Below, in pieces: positions 21,512-33,338 of a stretch of DNA of 64,000 nucleotides; position 1 is the stretch's first letter; every line of letters begins with the position of its first letter. The position numbers were made by a program, and so were the translations under genes. The DNA lies in the NCBI GenBank assembly GCA_963931865.1, contig OZ007510.1:7355399-7419398 (forward strand). Direction: 5' to 3'. This DNA comes from Axinella damicornis (Eukaryota > Porifera > Demospongiae > Axinellida > Axinellidae). Below the pieces are notes generated by a model, which saw only the letters and a program-made list of their open reading frames with translations, had not been told where the DNA came from and did not search any database.

Positions 21512-21639
21512 ATGTTGAAGCCCAAAGCTCTGATCAAGGTCTTGGAACAGGCCAACACCGGTGGGATTATGTGCACACTGTGAGTGTAGAGCTAGAGTTA
21601 CATGCAAGGTAGTCACATATCAATTACACAGTTAAATTG

Positions 21640-21693
<54 letters not shown>

Positions 21694-24651
21694 GTATGAG
21701 AAACACTTCATGTAGATCTACAGCAGGGTGTTTGAGCATTTCTAAGTGGGTACCCATGTTACAGATTACCAGACAGTGGGGGCAGATACAGCCCTAGCAT
21801 TTGTTCCCAGTAGCAGTTTGCTGACAACAGCGTCAGAAATTTTGAAGGTAGGGTATGCATAACTCAGTCTAGCAGATCTTGTGCTATGGCGAGAAGATCT
21901 GGATTAGGTCCTTGAAGGAGCATAAATTGGAAGAGTTTCTAAAGGAGCTAATGCTGGGGCCGTAAAGTGTTGTGTCCAGAAACACTCTACCATGCAGAAA
22001 CCCCCTCCCTTAAATATGATGACCTCAGCACAACATCACCCAGGTTGGAGGCTTCCCCTACTCTCCTAGATGTTACTGTGAGATCCCGATATCGTTTCTT
22101 GCATTGTCCATGGAGGTGGGCTCTGCATGAGCAGAAGGGTGGACAGGGGGAGGTGGGTGCACAGGTGCCACTCACAGCATGATAGCACATGGCTGTGTTT
22201 GCTCTAGGGTGTAGAAGGCCTTGACATGGTACTGGGTCAGCCAATTCGCACGTGAATGGACTTGGTTTCATGCGGAGTTAGTAAAAAATGTCTAATTACA
22301 GTGGGCGAAGGCCGCATAATATAATTTCCGTGTTTGTGTACTAAATTCATAGCCTTGAGCGTTCCCAGGCCTTCTCACCCCAGCATTTGTCTCGGCTTGC
22401 AGTGCTAACACAGGGGAAGGCCTAGTAAAACTTGTCATAAGCAGGGGCGTACATGGATATGTGGAGGAGTGGCAAGTAAGTGAGCCAATCAGAAAGCTAC
22501 CCCAGAGCTATACAGAAAGAATGCATGTGCCACTCCTCCACATGTTTGTCCATGTACATCACTGTACGTGACGAGTTTTATCTGGCCTTCTCCGCATTAG
22601 TACTGAAAGCAACAAACGTTGGGGTGACAATTTAGGGCCTGAAAACAAGGCTACTAAATTCACTACAAATCCATTGTGGTCCTTAATTGCTTGTGTTAAG
22701 TCATGAGATCTATCAGTATAGTATGGCCACTCCCCCAAAGTGCTCACTCCATTTTAAGCTGCAAAGATCCGAGAGGTTTGCCCTAACTTACTAAATGATG
22801 AGCAATAGAAAGCTAGCTATACTATTGACGAACTAACTTCTGACTTCGTAGGCTCCTGAATTTTGAGGGGTCACTGATGGCATTTGCTGGGAAGAGTGAC
22901 AAGAAAGAGAACATAACAGCAGCCATTGCGGCCAACATCTGGATGTCCAATGAGAGAGGGACCAAGGTCGCCCTGCCTGACGAAACACTACAGTTTATTG
23001 TCCTGGACTGTGCGGTAAGATGGCTGGCTAAATGTATGATAGGGTTTGGAAATTGCAGCTGAAGCAACTTTATATGTACTCAGACCATTAGACATGAAGT
23101 GTCAACTGGCCATAAAGCAGCTGTGTATAAGCAACATTAGCATTACATATCTCTGTGTTGAAGTTTGTTCCCCTCCTGCAGGAAGGAAAAGTAGCCATTA
23201 AGAAAGTGGCTAACCTGCTACTTTGTGTATATGCGCAGGACGGTGTAGGGCTGGGTCTCCTGAAGGCTAAGGTGACCAATGTACTGATAATGCACCATTC
23301 ACTAATTGCCGAGCGGGAAGCGAGGCAACTAATCGTGCAGTGTGGAGGTTGAATCTGAGCTAGTGCGACTATAATTCTAGTCCTGTAATGCATTGGAATG
23401 CAATTATTGTGGCCCCGCACGTAAATTACGCGTTGGACCCCCTGCACACGCGCATATACAACCCACACGCGCACCATGTGATCTCACCTTTGTCGTTTGT
23501 CGATGTCGCTGCTGTTACAAAAAGGATGAGTATGAGTCGGTTTCTGACATGAGACGATGATTGACAAGGCAAAGAGTGCAGCGACATCAAGGGAGAACTG
23601 ATGAGGCAAGGAGGGAGACTGTTTGACTCCATATGTAGCTGTTTGACTCCATATGTAGCTGCTCCAGCTCTGCAAGCCCTGGAGCACCGCGCGCTCGTCC
23701 ACTGATCTGTTTCTCAAGGTTGTAGTTCTCGCACCGTTGAGCCCTCGCAGCAAATAAAATTCAATTGGCCAGCAGGAAACCCGCAACTTTATTCCTGAGC
23801 GTGCCGGTATGTACGTATGTACCACGTACGTACGTACGTACGCACATACGTACATACATTGTACGTATATAGTGAGAAATAGATCCCCCATTCAGAGCCT
23901 CACGCTAATGCGCTCGGCAATCATACAAACCTGGAATTTCATTGCACGTTCCTCTAGCAATGAATGTAGCGAATGCGCGTTACCATAGCATGCTTGGCGA
24001 CAATATTTTCATTTCTGGTTTCCAACCCTTCGTGTTAGTACGGTAAGCCACAAGTGCTGGGACGAGAAGCCCTGTGTACGAGGCCTATGGAGCCACAACG
24101 AGAACTGGCAGCGGTATGGAAGCTGTATGGTTCCAGACAGGATGCCCGAGCATATGGATGAGTTTAACCTTGACTTCCGGAAGTGCCGAGATGTAATTCC
24201 GCTCCTCTTCAAGAGCACAAAAATAGTCAGTGCCAGCCTATCAGGTAGCCTCTGCCACGAAACGATCACAGATTTACCGTCGGTTGCTGTAGCACACATG
24301 ACTGTTGCAGTACATAATACGGATTTCTCACGTGACCTACATGTAGTACAAAATATGGGTTTTTATCAACTACGCTTACGTAGCATTTTCTCATTGACTA
24401 TACTGTACATTATCCTACTGTAGCCTTTAATGTAAGAGAAATGCATCATTCAACTCACTACATAGGGCTCACTCAGGCTTAACCCACTCTCTAGATGAAT
24501 AATTATCTGAGGTTTACATTTTTAGACAACCTTTGAACATTAATGAGTCTGTGGTGTCATTATAGGACACTCTATCCGACTATCTCTCCTGCAGACTGAG
24601 ACTCTCTCAAACTATCTAGAAGGCCCATTGACTCAAATATCCACCTCCTAG
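21512..24651 (+). CDS. LAMTOR2: LAMTOR2 (p14/ROBLD3), Ragulator complex subunit
   Basis: Roadblock/LC7-fold subunit of Ragulator, which anchors Rag GTPases and mTORC1 signalling to late endosomes and lysosomes. Four exons in phase: 21512-21579, 22852-23014, 23182-23271, 24595-24651. They encode 125 residues, which is the usual length of the family. Start MLKPKALIKVLEQANTGGIM, then LLNFEGSLMAFAG, ITAAIAANIW, LQFIVLDC, EGKVAIKKVANLLLCVYAQD, GLLKAK, and last exon TLSNYLEGPLTQISTS. A reading frame that runs past 23271 to 23352 is intron read-through; the short last exon restores the conserved C-terminus. The first intron contains a run of about 50 G. The start codon is 147 bp from that of RRS1 on the other strand, which suggests a shared promoter. 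Confidence 0.95.
21643..21692 (+). repeat. Run of about 50 G
   Basis: In LAMTOR2 intron 1. Other long G/C runs are at 741-769, 5526-5567, 33306-33335, 41098-41120, 41473-41513, 42124-42152, 49142-49175 and 53720-53740. Confidence 0.95.
22370..22650. mobile_element. Foldback element copy in LAMTOR2 intron 1
   Basis: Begins CCCAGGCCTTCTCACCCCAG and has the GTAAAACTTGTCAT and GACATGTT-type inner blocks in inverted order; similar to 12249-12596. The ends are decayed. Confidence 0.5.
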
Positions 24652-25661
24652 CTGATGAGCAGCTAGAGCAATGGGTACAGACTTCCGAGACACTTACTGT
24701 ACAGGAAATATTCATTCTGTGTGTGTATCGTCACTGATGTTATCGTCACTGATTTGTAGTCTCTTTCTGTTATAATTTGAAGTTCTCAGATTGTATCTTC
24801 CACCACTGTTGCATGTTTTGTTGTATGTTTCATTTAGCCATGTAGCTGTAGAATTAAAAACCAATTTTCTGGACTTGGTTGATTGACTGTGAGCATTCCA
24901 GTTTGCAAATCAAATACAATGTCATATACCTGTACCTGCACGCTGTTAACGGAACACTCAAATTCTACTTACGAGAACAAAGGTATACAAATACATAGTA
25001 ACACAACAAAGTAGCACATTAGTGCCTACAAATCCAGGAGGTAGCACATTAGCATATAAACTACTGGCCTTGTGATGAGTCTTGTGATGAGTGGCTAAAT
25101 TAAGTGAATATCCCTTTTAAATACATGACGCAGGACGTCTTTTTCAAACCCCCCCCAAAAGTTTAATGTACATGTAATTGTTACGGCTTCGTTCGCGAAT
25201 TATAATTTCGCTGGATAACTTGCATAGCGCGAAATTTTATGTTTGCATCCAAAACCCGCAAAACTGACGGAATTGAACATTCTCTTGCCATGATTCAAAC
25301 ACACATGCACAGCATATAAAAGTTGCAAGATCTGGTCGTGTGAACCAGAAAGCCGCAAGCAGCAAATTACGTCCGTCATCTTGAGCTCACTCCATTAGAG
25401 CCGCGCTGCAGCACTGAGCCGATGTACGTTGCTATTGCTTCGCCAGACTGCATTAATGCTGTCACGTATAATAAGTTCGCTATTTATTATGTGTAGCATA
25501 GCAAGACAAATCCTGTATGCAGTATTATTGTAGGCATTATACCGTGCATGCATAGTATGTCGTCTACACAATCATTGCAGACAATTTTGGACTACAGTAG
25601 TTGGCTGTTCTTTCTGTCACCCTGGTGTTCCCTTTCACAGGATCCTGTGAAATACTGGAAA
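24652..25661. other. Intergenic region before the 513-aa gene
   Basis: AT-rich. AATTAAAAACC near 24853 may be the LAMTOR2 polyadenylation region, and CATATAAAAG at 25314 may be a TATA box of the next gene. No coding sequence recognised. Confidence 0.4.
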
Positions 25662-28600
25662 ATGAGAGCAATCCTGTACACACTTCTAACGGTAGCAGCA
25701 GTATTGTTTGCTTGCAATGCCAATGCAGCAGGTGCTGAATGCATCAAAGAACTACACGAGCTGGAGGAGTCCCTGCTATCCAGACAGTCCAACATAGACG
25801 CTCTCACTGAAGCATTCTTTCCTGTGAATCGACATGAAAGCAGTGCAATAAATGCCTACTACTACTTCAACGGATCACTGGAGGGATCTAGGGTATGAGC
25901 ACAGCAAAGATGCTAAATTATTACCGCACACAATTTTTTTGGTAGCTACTACAAAACCAATATAGCTACAGCTCCAAACTAAATGAGATGAAGGTGCATG
26001 TGAATCAAGGTTTTGCAAGCATCTAAGCCTCTTAGTGGCTGACCACTAAGCACTTTCCTTTCACAGTGATATACAGTGATGTATACTGATGATTACTTCA
26101 CAGCTGCATACATTGCAGTGTGCACCGCATATATGTGTGTACCTTAAGGAATATTATCAATAGTACAGTCAAACCTCCAATAGTGGACCCTCCGAGATAG
26201 GGACACAATATAATAAACCTCTCTACAAAGGACGCTTTTCAATGTCCCAAATAATTGGTTTGCCTATGGTTCTAATACATTTTGAACCTCCGAGAAGAGG
26301 ACAACCTCTCTACAAAGGACAAAAGACTTGAATTTATATTGTTCCCAAAGTGTCCTTTGTTCGGAGGTTTGACTGTATTACTATTTTTAGGCGGGTGCAT
26401 GTCTTCTCTAAAATTTGAGTTAACTAATTAATATTATAGCTACATCAAAATGAATACTTATGGTTAGAATCTCTAAAATTAGCACCAGACAATATCTGAG
26501 GTATATTTTGTGCTCACAATGCAAACTCCATTGATGTGGCTTTGGTTTACCTCAATTATGTGAATGATTTAGTTAAATGACATGATCACATTCTTTTGTC
26601 TATACAAGAGGAAAGAAACCTCACTGGTTCCCACACTTTGCAGCATTACCACAAGATTGTGAGATGCAGTTGACTGTGCTCATTCTTAGGAAGAAACCTC
26701 ATACTATTTCTGCATTGAAACCACCCCTATACAATTTCCTCCTTTGCAGAAACCTACTTATTACACAAGGAAAACCCTAGCCTCATTTCCAGGCCATTCC
26801 CACTGCCAGTATTTGATTGCTTGCAGTATACAATTATACTGCAAGCGATCAAAAATACTAATGGTCTGAGAACGAACGACTCAACTAGGAAATCCCATCG
26901 ATCACTTACACGTAGCCATTCTTTGCCCCAACGTTAACAGCAACATGCATGTATTCTGGTCCATTACAGTTCATGGTGTCCATACATGCAGGGGCTCCAT
27001 TTGATGTATAGACTGCTAGCTTCGAATTCCTGCATTTCACAAACGTTACAAACATATACGTAGTTGAGCTACCCTAAACCTACTGTATCATGTCATCACC
27101 TCACTTTGCATGCATTCTAGAACCTGGAAGATGAGCAGCACGACTTCTTGTTTCTGTGGACTGCATCACCAGTGAACATCTTCATCAGACCCAGCTTGTT
27201 ACAGCCTCTGTCACTATTCATCTACCAGGATGACTCGAAATCTGCCAGACTCATAATCGATCCAATCTGTGACAGCATTTCAGCAAACTCAACTCTCCTT
27301 GACCGCTCTGGCAATGATCCGTGCTTTGCTCAAGATGGTGAAGAAATCCCCTTGCAAGTTAGACTACTGAACCAACTTACAGCTCAAGTGAGTGTAAAAT
27401 ACTTACATGTATACAATCACCTTCCCAGTATAAAGTTGGTTATAGGGTTTCATTTAGGGGGGTGGGAGCTAGGGGGCATTTGCCCCAACTGAGTCTTTGC
27501 TGTCCCCCATTGAAAGAAACCTGAGAACAAGCTATTATGTAAGCAAGACAACTCATGCCTGCCCCTGCGCTACAATTTCACTCCCCTTGAACAATTTTCT
27601 AAATGAAACACTGTATACCCCAAATTTCTCCCCCTGCAGTTGAAGGGGTACACTCTTGAGCGGGAACCTACATTGGATGAAGACAACAGGGGCTATACTG
27701 CTTACTTCTTTAACCGTAACAATACCAATGAGTTCTGTGTTGTTCTTTCTGAGACGTTCTATCGTAACAACCGCATGCTTATTTTCTTGGCTCTAGTGTT
27801 CTTGGAGTTCTTTGTTGCATTCGGAACACCTGCTGCAATTTATTACGCATATGAGCCCATCAACCGACATTCTAGAAGGAAAGGTTCAAACGTTCAGTAC
27901 TTTCTGTGGTCTATCTTAATTTTGAGTCCAGTATTAGTTGGTATAGTCCTTGGAATAGATCTTTATACTTTGATTGACTTTGGGCTCAGAAGGGAACAAA
28001 GCTCTCAAGGAGACATTGTTGCTAACTTTGCTCTTGCAGGTGCTGCGGTGGTTTTCTTCATGATCTTCGATATTGTGCTTACTAGCTTGCTGGTCTGCAC
28101 TGGGGTCTTGAAGTCTGACTTTACCACCCCGGCATCTCTCAAATTCTTGTGCAGCTGCTTTTGCAAGACAAAATTCTTGCAGAGCATTGCGATTTATTCC
28201 TTCATGCTAGGAGTTCAGCTTCTGGCGTTCCACATGATATACCTCTTTCTTGGACTCATTGCCTCTCCCACTCAGGCTATTTCTATTCTTGCTTTCTACA
28301 TTACAGCTAGCTTCTGCTTGATAACTTGCGTCGCTGTATTCTTGAAGGTTGTGAAAATTCACAAGTCAACACTAGGAGGTTTTAATCAGAACAAGTGTAA
28401 GAATTTCTTCAAACGGCTACTCGGTGTAGTACTTGGAGTGTTATTTCTCGGCTTTGTTGCTTCCTTCATTGCTTTCTTCCTTCAAGTTGTTATTCTTGTG
28501 GGTGACCAAGGTTCGGGTCAGGTGAATGCCTTTGTTGGAGCTCTTGTACCGTCCGTGATTCTTGGAGTGCTAGGTGTTGCCGGAGAGAAGATAGTGGAGT

Positions 28601-28683
28601 TTGAGGGCATGGGAGAAGCTGACAAGAAAGAGGACATAGAAGCAGTGAAAGATGGTGATGCTGAGGTGGGAAACCGGGGATAA
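25662..28683 (+). CDS. Unidentified secreted-then-multipass membrane protein (about 513 aa)
   Basis: Not recognised as a named family. Three exons in phase: 25662-25892, 27121-27387, 27640-28683. The start chosen (MRAILYTLLTVAAVLFACNA) gives a clear signal peptide; an upstream in-frame ATG at 25548 would bury it. An ectodomain of about 170 residues follows (FLFLWTASPVNIFIRPS, NDPCFAQDGEE, FCVVLSETFYRNN). Then come about seven hydrophobic spans, for example MLIFLALVFLEFFVAFGTP, FLWSILILSPVLVGIVLG, FALAGAAVVFFMIFDIVL, LLGVVLGVLFLGFVASF and VPSVILGVLGVAG, and an acidic/basic tail (GEADKKEDIEAVKDGD). The topology resembles a seven-pass receptor or a channel-like protein, but no motif supports either. 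A TATA-like CATATAAAAG lies near 25314. Confidence 0.7.
26777..26885. mobile_element. Miniature element of the TAGCCTCG family (decayed)
   Basis: TAGCCTCATTTCCAGGCC at left, with inner palindrome TTGATTGCTTGCAGTATA / TATACTGCAAGCGATCAA, and a degenerate right end. In intron 1 of the 25662-28683 gene. Confidence 0.6.
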
Positions 28684-29029
28684 TGAGCTCCCACATCTTT
28701 ATATTAGTTAATCACAAGCCAAATCCCAGCCCCTTTGCTTGTATACACATGTAGTTAGCTCATTTTTTAACCAATGACATTCATTTTCACTGACAGTAGC
28801 TACTTCATGAAAGGTTATGTATCAATTGGAGTGTTGGACCCATGCATTCTGTACTCTGAATGTAGTCATTTCCTTGTACACACTGATTAGTTTGGTTCAC
28901 AGTAGGGCTGCATCTTGCATGCATATTCAAATGCTCAAAGTATACTGTTATTGCAACCATACAATGCATGGGTTTCTAATTAGCTAGAGTGCATGGTTGC
29001 AGCAGGTGTGAATGGTATGCATTATCAGT

Positions 29030-29119
29030 ATCCTCGTTCCCAGGCCTGTGTGCCGCTTTCAGTTGCACAAAAGAACTACAAGCAATGAAAAGCTGAGCGG
29101 GGCCTGGGAACGAGGCTAT
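29030..29119. mobile_element. Miniature element of the TAGCCTCG family
   Basis: TATCCTCGTTCCCAGGCC to GGCCTGGGAACGAGGCTA, with flanks CATTATCAG and TGTTATCAG (7 of 9 in register). Confidence 0.75.
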
Positions 29120-29299
29120 GTTATCAGCACATCGAACATTAACCTTATTAGACTGTTGCCTTCTTTGTTGCACCTTTCCTCTAACAATCTCAGCAGGCCA
29201 GGGTAGATTACTTCAGCTTCATATATCATCTGAACCCATAGCCTTTTAAGTGAGACAACCCTCTCTTGTCATTAATTTTATATACTCCTGATTTGCTGT

Positions 29300-29640
29300 G
29301 TAATGTGGGATGTTTGTGGAGTGTGGGACATGAGGAGGGGGGAGTGGGATGTGTGTGGAGTGTGGGACATGAGGGGGGTGTGGGATGTGTGTGGAGGGGA
29401 GGGGGATGGGATGTGTGTGGAGGAGAGTGTGGGATGTGTGGGACGAGTAGAAGGGCTTTTGGATGTATGTGGAGGGGCTGTGGGATGAGTGGAGGGGAGT
29501 ATGGGATAAGGAGGCTGTGGGATGAGTGGAGGGGAGTATGGGATGAGGGGGCTGTGGATGGGGGGACGTGGAGTGTCAGAAGTGTGTGGAGGGGAGTCTG
29601 GTGTGGGACGTGTGTGGAGAGGGAGTGTGGGGACGATACG
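29300..29640. repeat. G-rich degenerate minisatellite
   Basis: Variants of GTGTGGAGTGTGGGATG and GGATGAGTGGAGGGGAGTAT repeat irregularly. It precedes the pyrimidine tract of the orphan Erlin-like exon. Confidence 0.8.
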
Positions 29641-29744
29641 CATTACATTTCCCCCATTCTCTTCCGTTTCTCTCCTCATCCCCCACCCCTCCTTCCATTC
29701 CTCCCCATCCCTCCTTCCTCCCTCCTTCCCTTCCTCCTCCCAAG

Positions 29745-29947
29745 CTCAAACTAACTCCCGAGTTCCTGGAGCTCATGCGGTATCAAGCCATCACCTCCTC
29801 TATTTCGGCCCCAACATACCAAACTTCTTCCTCAGGGACGATGGTACCAGTCCGCAGACCTCCAACACCCCACCACTAGCAGACAAACTGGGGACGTACA
29901 CTGGACTGCCACTGTCCTCTGAGAACAAAAAGACTAGCAGTAGTTAG
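29745..29947 (+). pseudogene. Orphan Erlin-like last exon (ERLIN1/2 C-terminus), with a frame break
   Basis: After a long pyrimidine tract and an AG acceptor, one frame reads LKLTPEFLELMRYQAITS. The next frame then reads YFGPNIPNFFLRDD and LADKLGTYTGLPLSSENKK before a stop. Both parts match the C-terminus of Erlin SPFH/prohibitin-domain proteins of the ER (LTPEYLQLMKY, IYFG.DIPNMF, GLADKL). About ten bases that would join the two frames are missing near 29804. No upstream Erlin exon is recognisable in the window, and the preceding 460 bp is a G-rich minisatellite. Most likely a relic of a duplication, or an assembly artefact. Confidence 0.65.
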
Positions 29948-29962
29948 TTAGGTACAGCATAG

Positions 29963-30015
29963 CCTCGTTCCCAGGCTACCTTGCTGTGCAAGGGGGAGCC
30001 TGGGAATGAGGTCAG
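29963..30015. mobile_element. Short miniature element of the TAGCCTCG family
   Basis: TAGCCTCGTTCCCAGGCT and its inverse (AGCCTGGGAATGAGG), directly after the orphan Erlin-like exon. Confidence 0.6.
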
Positions 30016-31159
30016 GTACAACAGTGTAGTGTTGGTAGGTGGAGTGCTGTGTTTCAGAGTTTTGTAAGCCGTTGATAGCATGGTATTCTTCTCCAGGCAC
30101 GTACAAGCACCCACCATGACCTTTGAACCACGAGGATTATTAGCGTTTACATGGCTATTACATTCACACAGAAACAAACAGACAAATTGTTCATGTAGGC
30201 ATAAGTGATTGTTTTAGAACCAATACAATTTTACTTTCTATACAACATGGAGGAACAATAACAAGCAATAGATACTACCGGTATCACAGTTCTATGCCCA
30301 CTGGATAGGTTGTTTCTGAACTTTCTGTATAAACTAGTTTGTATGGTGTATGGAAGCAGATTAAGGGACTGAATTGCTTGAAGCAGAAGACAAGTGGAGA
30401 ACAGCAGCTAGTGAATTTCCTAATGATTCTCTGATCAGTCGGTAAGTATGATATTACTGTTTGCAGTATTGCTGTACTTTTGATATAAGTAGGGTGATGC
30501 ATAGCAGTTCATACAAATATAATATACTAGCTTGCAACGAAAATGTCCTTTGCCTAGACAGCCTGCTGTAGATTTTGTGGACTTCACCATCTGTATACAG
30601 CTGTTTTGGTCCAGTACAGTCCACTGACCATGCATAATCAAATAATCAGATACAGAGATCTAGCTAGCTATAGAGTCACTGAGTGGCTATAAGCTCATTA
30701 TTATCAGGTACCGTAGGTATATATAGTCCTCCATAGCAACCTCTTTCCATGAAGAACAAAAGAACAAGCCTAGGAGCCTCTCTCCGTGAGGAAAAAAATA
30801 CTACAACAAGCCTAGCGGCCTCCCGGAGGAAAAAAGATCTAGCCTAGCAGTCTCACTCCAGCAACAAGCAAAAAAAAAAAAGGAAGAAAAAAATACAACC
30901 TAGCAACACACCCATCCCTCCGTGACAGGTCAGACACCGAAGTGTGCAGCCTCAGGAGCGTTGGATAGGCGTGTCTGGAATCACAGGAGGGCTAACCTGC
31001 TTTCAACCAGACACCTTTAGCTTCGGTGGTCAGATGGGAACCGGCGTACTCCGGCTGCTAGGCGGGGAAGTCGAGAATCGGTATGTACGGAGGGGCCCGA
31101 CCTCGTACTCGATTATTGGGGAGGCAATGTTCAGACCCCAGTCTGCAAGCGAACACGCC
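30016..31159. other. Non-coding stretch, no gene recognised
   Basis: AT-rich, with A-rich runs at 30790-30895 (repeated AGCCTAGCGGCCTC-like blocks). No splice-supported reading frame. Confidence 0.4.
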
Positions 31160-31280
31160 ATCCCGACTTCCCGCCAAAACTTGTTGCAAATTCAGTATTT
31201 AAACCCCAAACCGGATGTAGCCAGTTGCGCATGCGCACGCACGCCGCCTCAACTTCCCGCCAAAAATCGGTTATTGCAAA
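31160..31280. promoter_or_regulatory. E2F- and NRF1-like site cluster without an assigned gene
   Basis: Two copies of TTCCCGCCAAAA (about 31165 and 31253), each followed by a TTGCAAATT block, flank a palindromic TGCGCATGCGCAC (about 31227). These match vertebrate E2F and NRF1 consensus sites. An open frame runs through it (30944-31357) but is not recognisable. Confidence 0.35.
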
Positions 31281-31778
31281 TTGTGACAATTTGGAAGATA
31301 TTATTAAACACTGAGAACGCTACTTCAACGCGAAGCAGAAGACCAACACACATGTAGCACAGATTTTATAGTAGATTTTATAACTCTTCACCACACCCTC
31401 ACATCTTTAGAAGAGGACATTTGATGGGTAATCCATGTATCTATGTCGAGCTTCCAAACTAGAATGTAAGCTAATGGCTGTTTGGCATTTCTTGATATGA
31501 GTCTCTCTCAATTTTGAAGTCGATTGCAGTGGTGTTGGAAAGTGGATCGTTTACAAGGGCAGCATAATCTGCTCCAACTCATGGGGCATAATGGAGGTTG
31601 GGGGGGGGGGGGCATTGACGTTTACCTCCTGTTACCAGTAAACTGATGACAAGGGAGATGAAGGCAGCAAACAAATGCCTTCCAAATAACCATATTTAAA
31701 ATCACGATGAGTATGAAACCAGTGAACTGTATGTGTCCATTATAAACAAGCTCTGGTTGGGTTAGTGTGAGCGAGCCC

Positions 31779-32353
31779 TAGCCTCGTTCCCAGACCTCCA
31801 CCACAGCTTTTGTCGCTTGCAGTACGAAAATCGCGGAGAAGGCCTGGAAGGGTTTCGCACGTGATGCGTGCCGCCGCTTACGTCACGGATTCCGTTAATA
31901 CATACTCACGGTATTCAACTTGCTATCACCTGTTCCAGAGACGCTACAGAGACCAGACAAACTCCAGAGGAGAGGCAGCTCCTACCTATACAACATACCT
32001 CGATTTGAAACAAAACCGCTGAGAGATGGCTGCAATACAACGGTTATAACTTCGAAGCGCTTTTGTCAGTTCACTCCGTGCAGTGAGCCATCGCTCTGGA
32101 AATACACCACTTCCAACTCAGCACTACTTCGAAGGTAAGACTTCTAGCTTGGATAAGTCGGTGTGGCTCTCTTCTGGCCGTTGACTTGTCTCCGTATGCG
32201 ATCGTGGCTACTGTACTAGTACATAGTGGTCTTGAACGGATGACGTTTATGACGGTTGCGGCACGCATCACGTGCGAAACCCTTCCAGGCCTTCTCCGCG
32301 CTTTTCGTACTGCAAGCGACAAAAGCTGGGGTGGAGGCCTGGGAACGAGGCTA
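31779..32353. mobile_element. 575-bp non-autonomous member of the TAGCCTCG family
   Basis: Inverted ends of about 100 bp (outer TAGCCTCGTTCCCAG, then GCTTTTGTCGCTTGCAGTAC, then CCTGGAAGGGTTTCGCACGT). Perfect 9-bp duplication AGCGAGCCC at 31770-31778 and 32354-32362. The middle about 370 bp is unrelated to the 3-kb element as far as I can see. Confidence 0.85.
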
Positions 32354-32384
32354 AGCGAGCCCCACACTAGCCATAGTTGAGTGG

Positions 32385-32470
32385 TGGTTTCCCAGGCCTC
32401 TGCCCAGATTTTATCTCACAGCGGCTGCGAGAACAAATCTGGGCAGAGGCCTTGGGACGAGGATAAATCT
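32385..32470. mobile_element. Decayed miniature element with a long hairpin
   Basis: CCCAGGCCTCTGCCCAGATT and its inverse separated by about 25 bp; the end bases are changed. It lies directly after the 575-bp element. Confidence 0.55.
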
Positions 32471-32815
32471 ATACTAGGTGAATGTGAGGTGAGTGTGAGA
32501 AAGCTGCATGCATTTTAGCCAAGAAAGATATTGTGAAATCAAAAGTTGTTGAGTCTCGACCCTTCACTCCTCGCGCGAGTGCAAAGATTGCAATGAATAT
32601 TTCAACCCTCCTTCACATTTCATAGCTTGTCATGTCAGTCTTGTTTTCATCGAGCTGTTTCACACGGAATATATAATATTAAATTGCATGCGCCAGATTG
32701 GTATGGGAGACAGATCAACACACGAGGCTAGATTAGATTGTCATCAGAACCATGTTACCATCGCAACAATTTTAATGCTGAGGTAAGCCTTACAGATGGA
32801 TCATCTTTCTCCATC

Positions 32816-33302
32816 ACCCACACATGCAGTGTTCCAAACAGTATGAGAGCAATGTTCCCAACAGCATCAGTTCAGAGACTTCTGGCCCCCTCATCACTGG
32901 CAGAGTCAAGGGGAGAAGGGGAGAGGCCACGCCCACTGCCACCAACCACCATGACCACACGGAGCAGCAGAAGACTGGAGGAAGCGGAGCGTGTTGAAAA
33001 ATGTATGTATTCGTTTCTATGTCCAGTGATTTGTGTTTTACACAATCATTTCAAACGGCATGCCGACATCCAGCACGGAGGTACACAACACTCCACCTCC
33101 TATATACCTCTCCTTCTCTCTCCCACTTCTCTGCTTCGTCCCCCTCCCCTCCCGGGCCCCTCTCCCCTCCTCCTTCCTCCATCCCCTTCCCTCTCCCCCT
33201 CCTCCTTCCTACCTCCCCCCTCCCCTCTCCCTTCCCCTCCTCCCTCCCCCCTCCCTTTGCCTGACTTTTATATATTCACCAGTAACTGTTTATCCCCCTC
33301 CC

Positions 33303-33338
<36 letters not shown>

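Noticed and set aside
23272..23352. LAMTOR2 C-terminus as read-through VTNVLIMHHSLIAE
   Set aside because: The conserved C-terminus NYLEGPLTQ is found in a separate in-phase exon at 24595-24651, which gives the exact family length.
23961..24423. Long plus-strand frame with MVPDRMPEHMDEFNLDFRKC
   Set aside because: It lies wholly inside LAMTOR2 intron 3, has no clear start or splice partner, and I recognise no family. Could still be a captured or nested exon.
29266..29754. Frames rich in GVWDVCG or HTSHTP
   Set aside because: Degenerate G-rich minisatellite; no conserved pattern.
30944..31357. 137-codon frame starting MQPQERWIGVSG
   Set aside because: No homology recognised. It overlaps the E2F/NRF1-like cluster and includes the duplicated CTTCCCGCCAAAA blocks, so it is more likely regulatory sequence.
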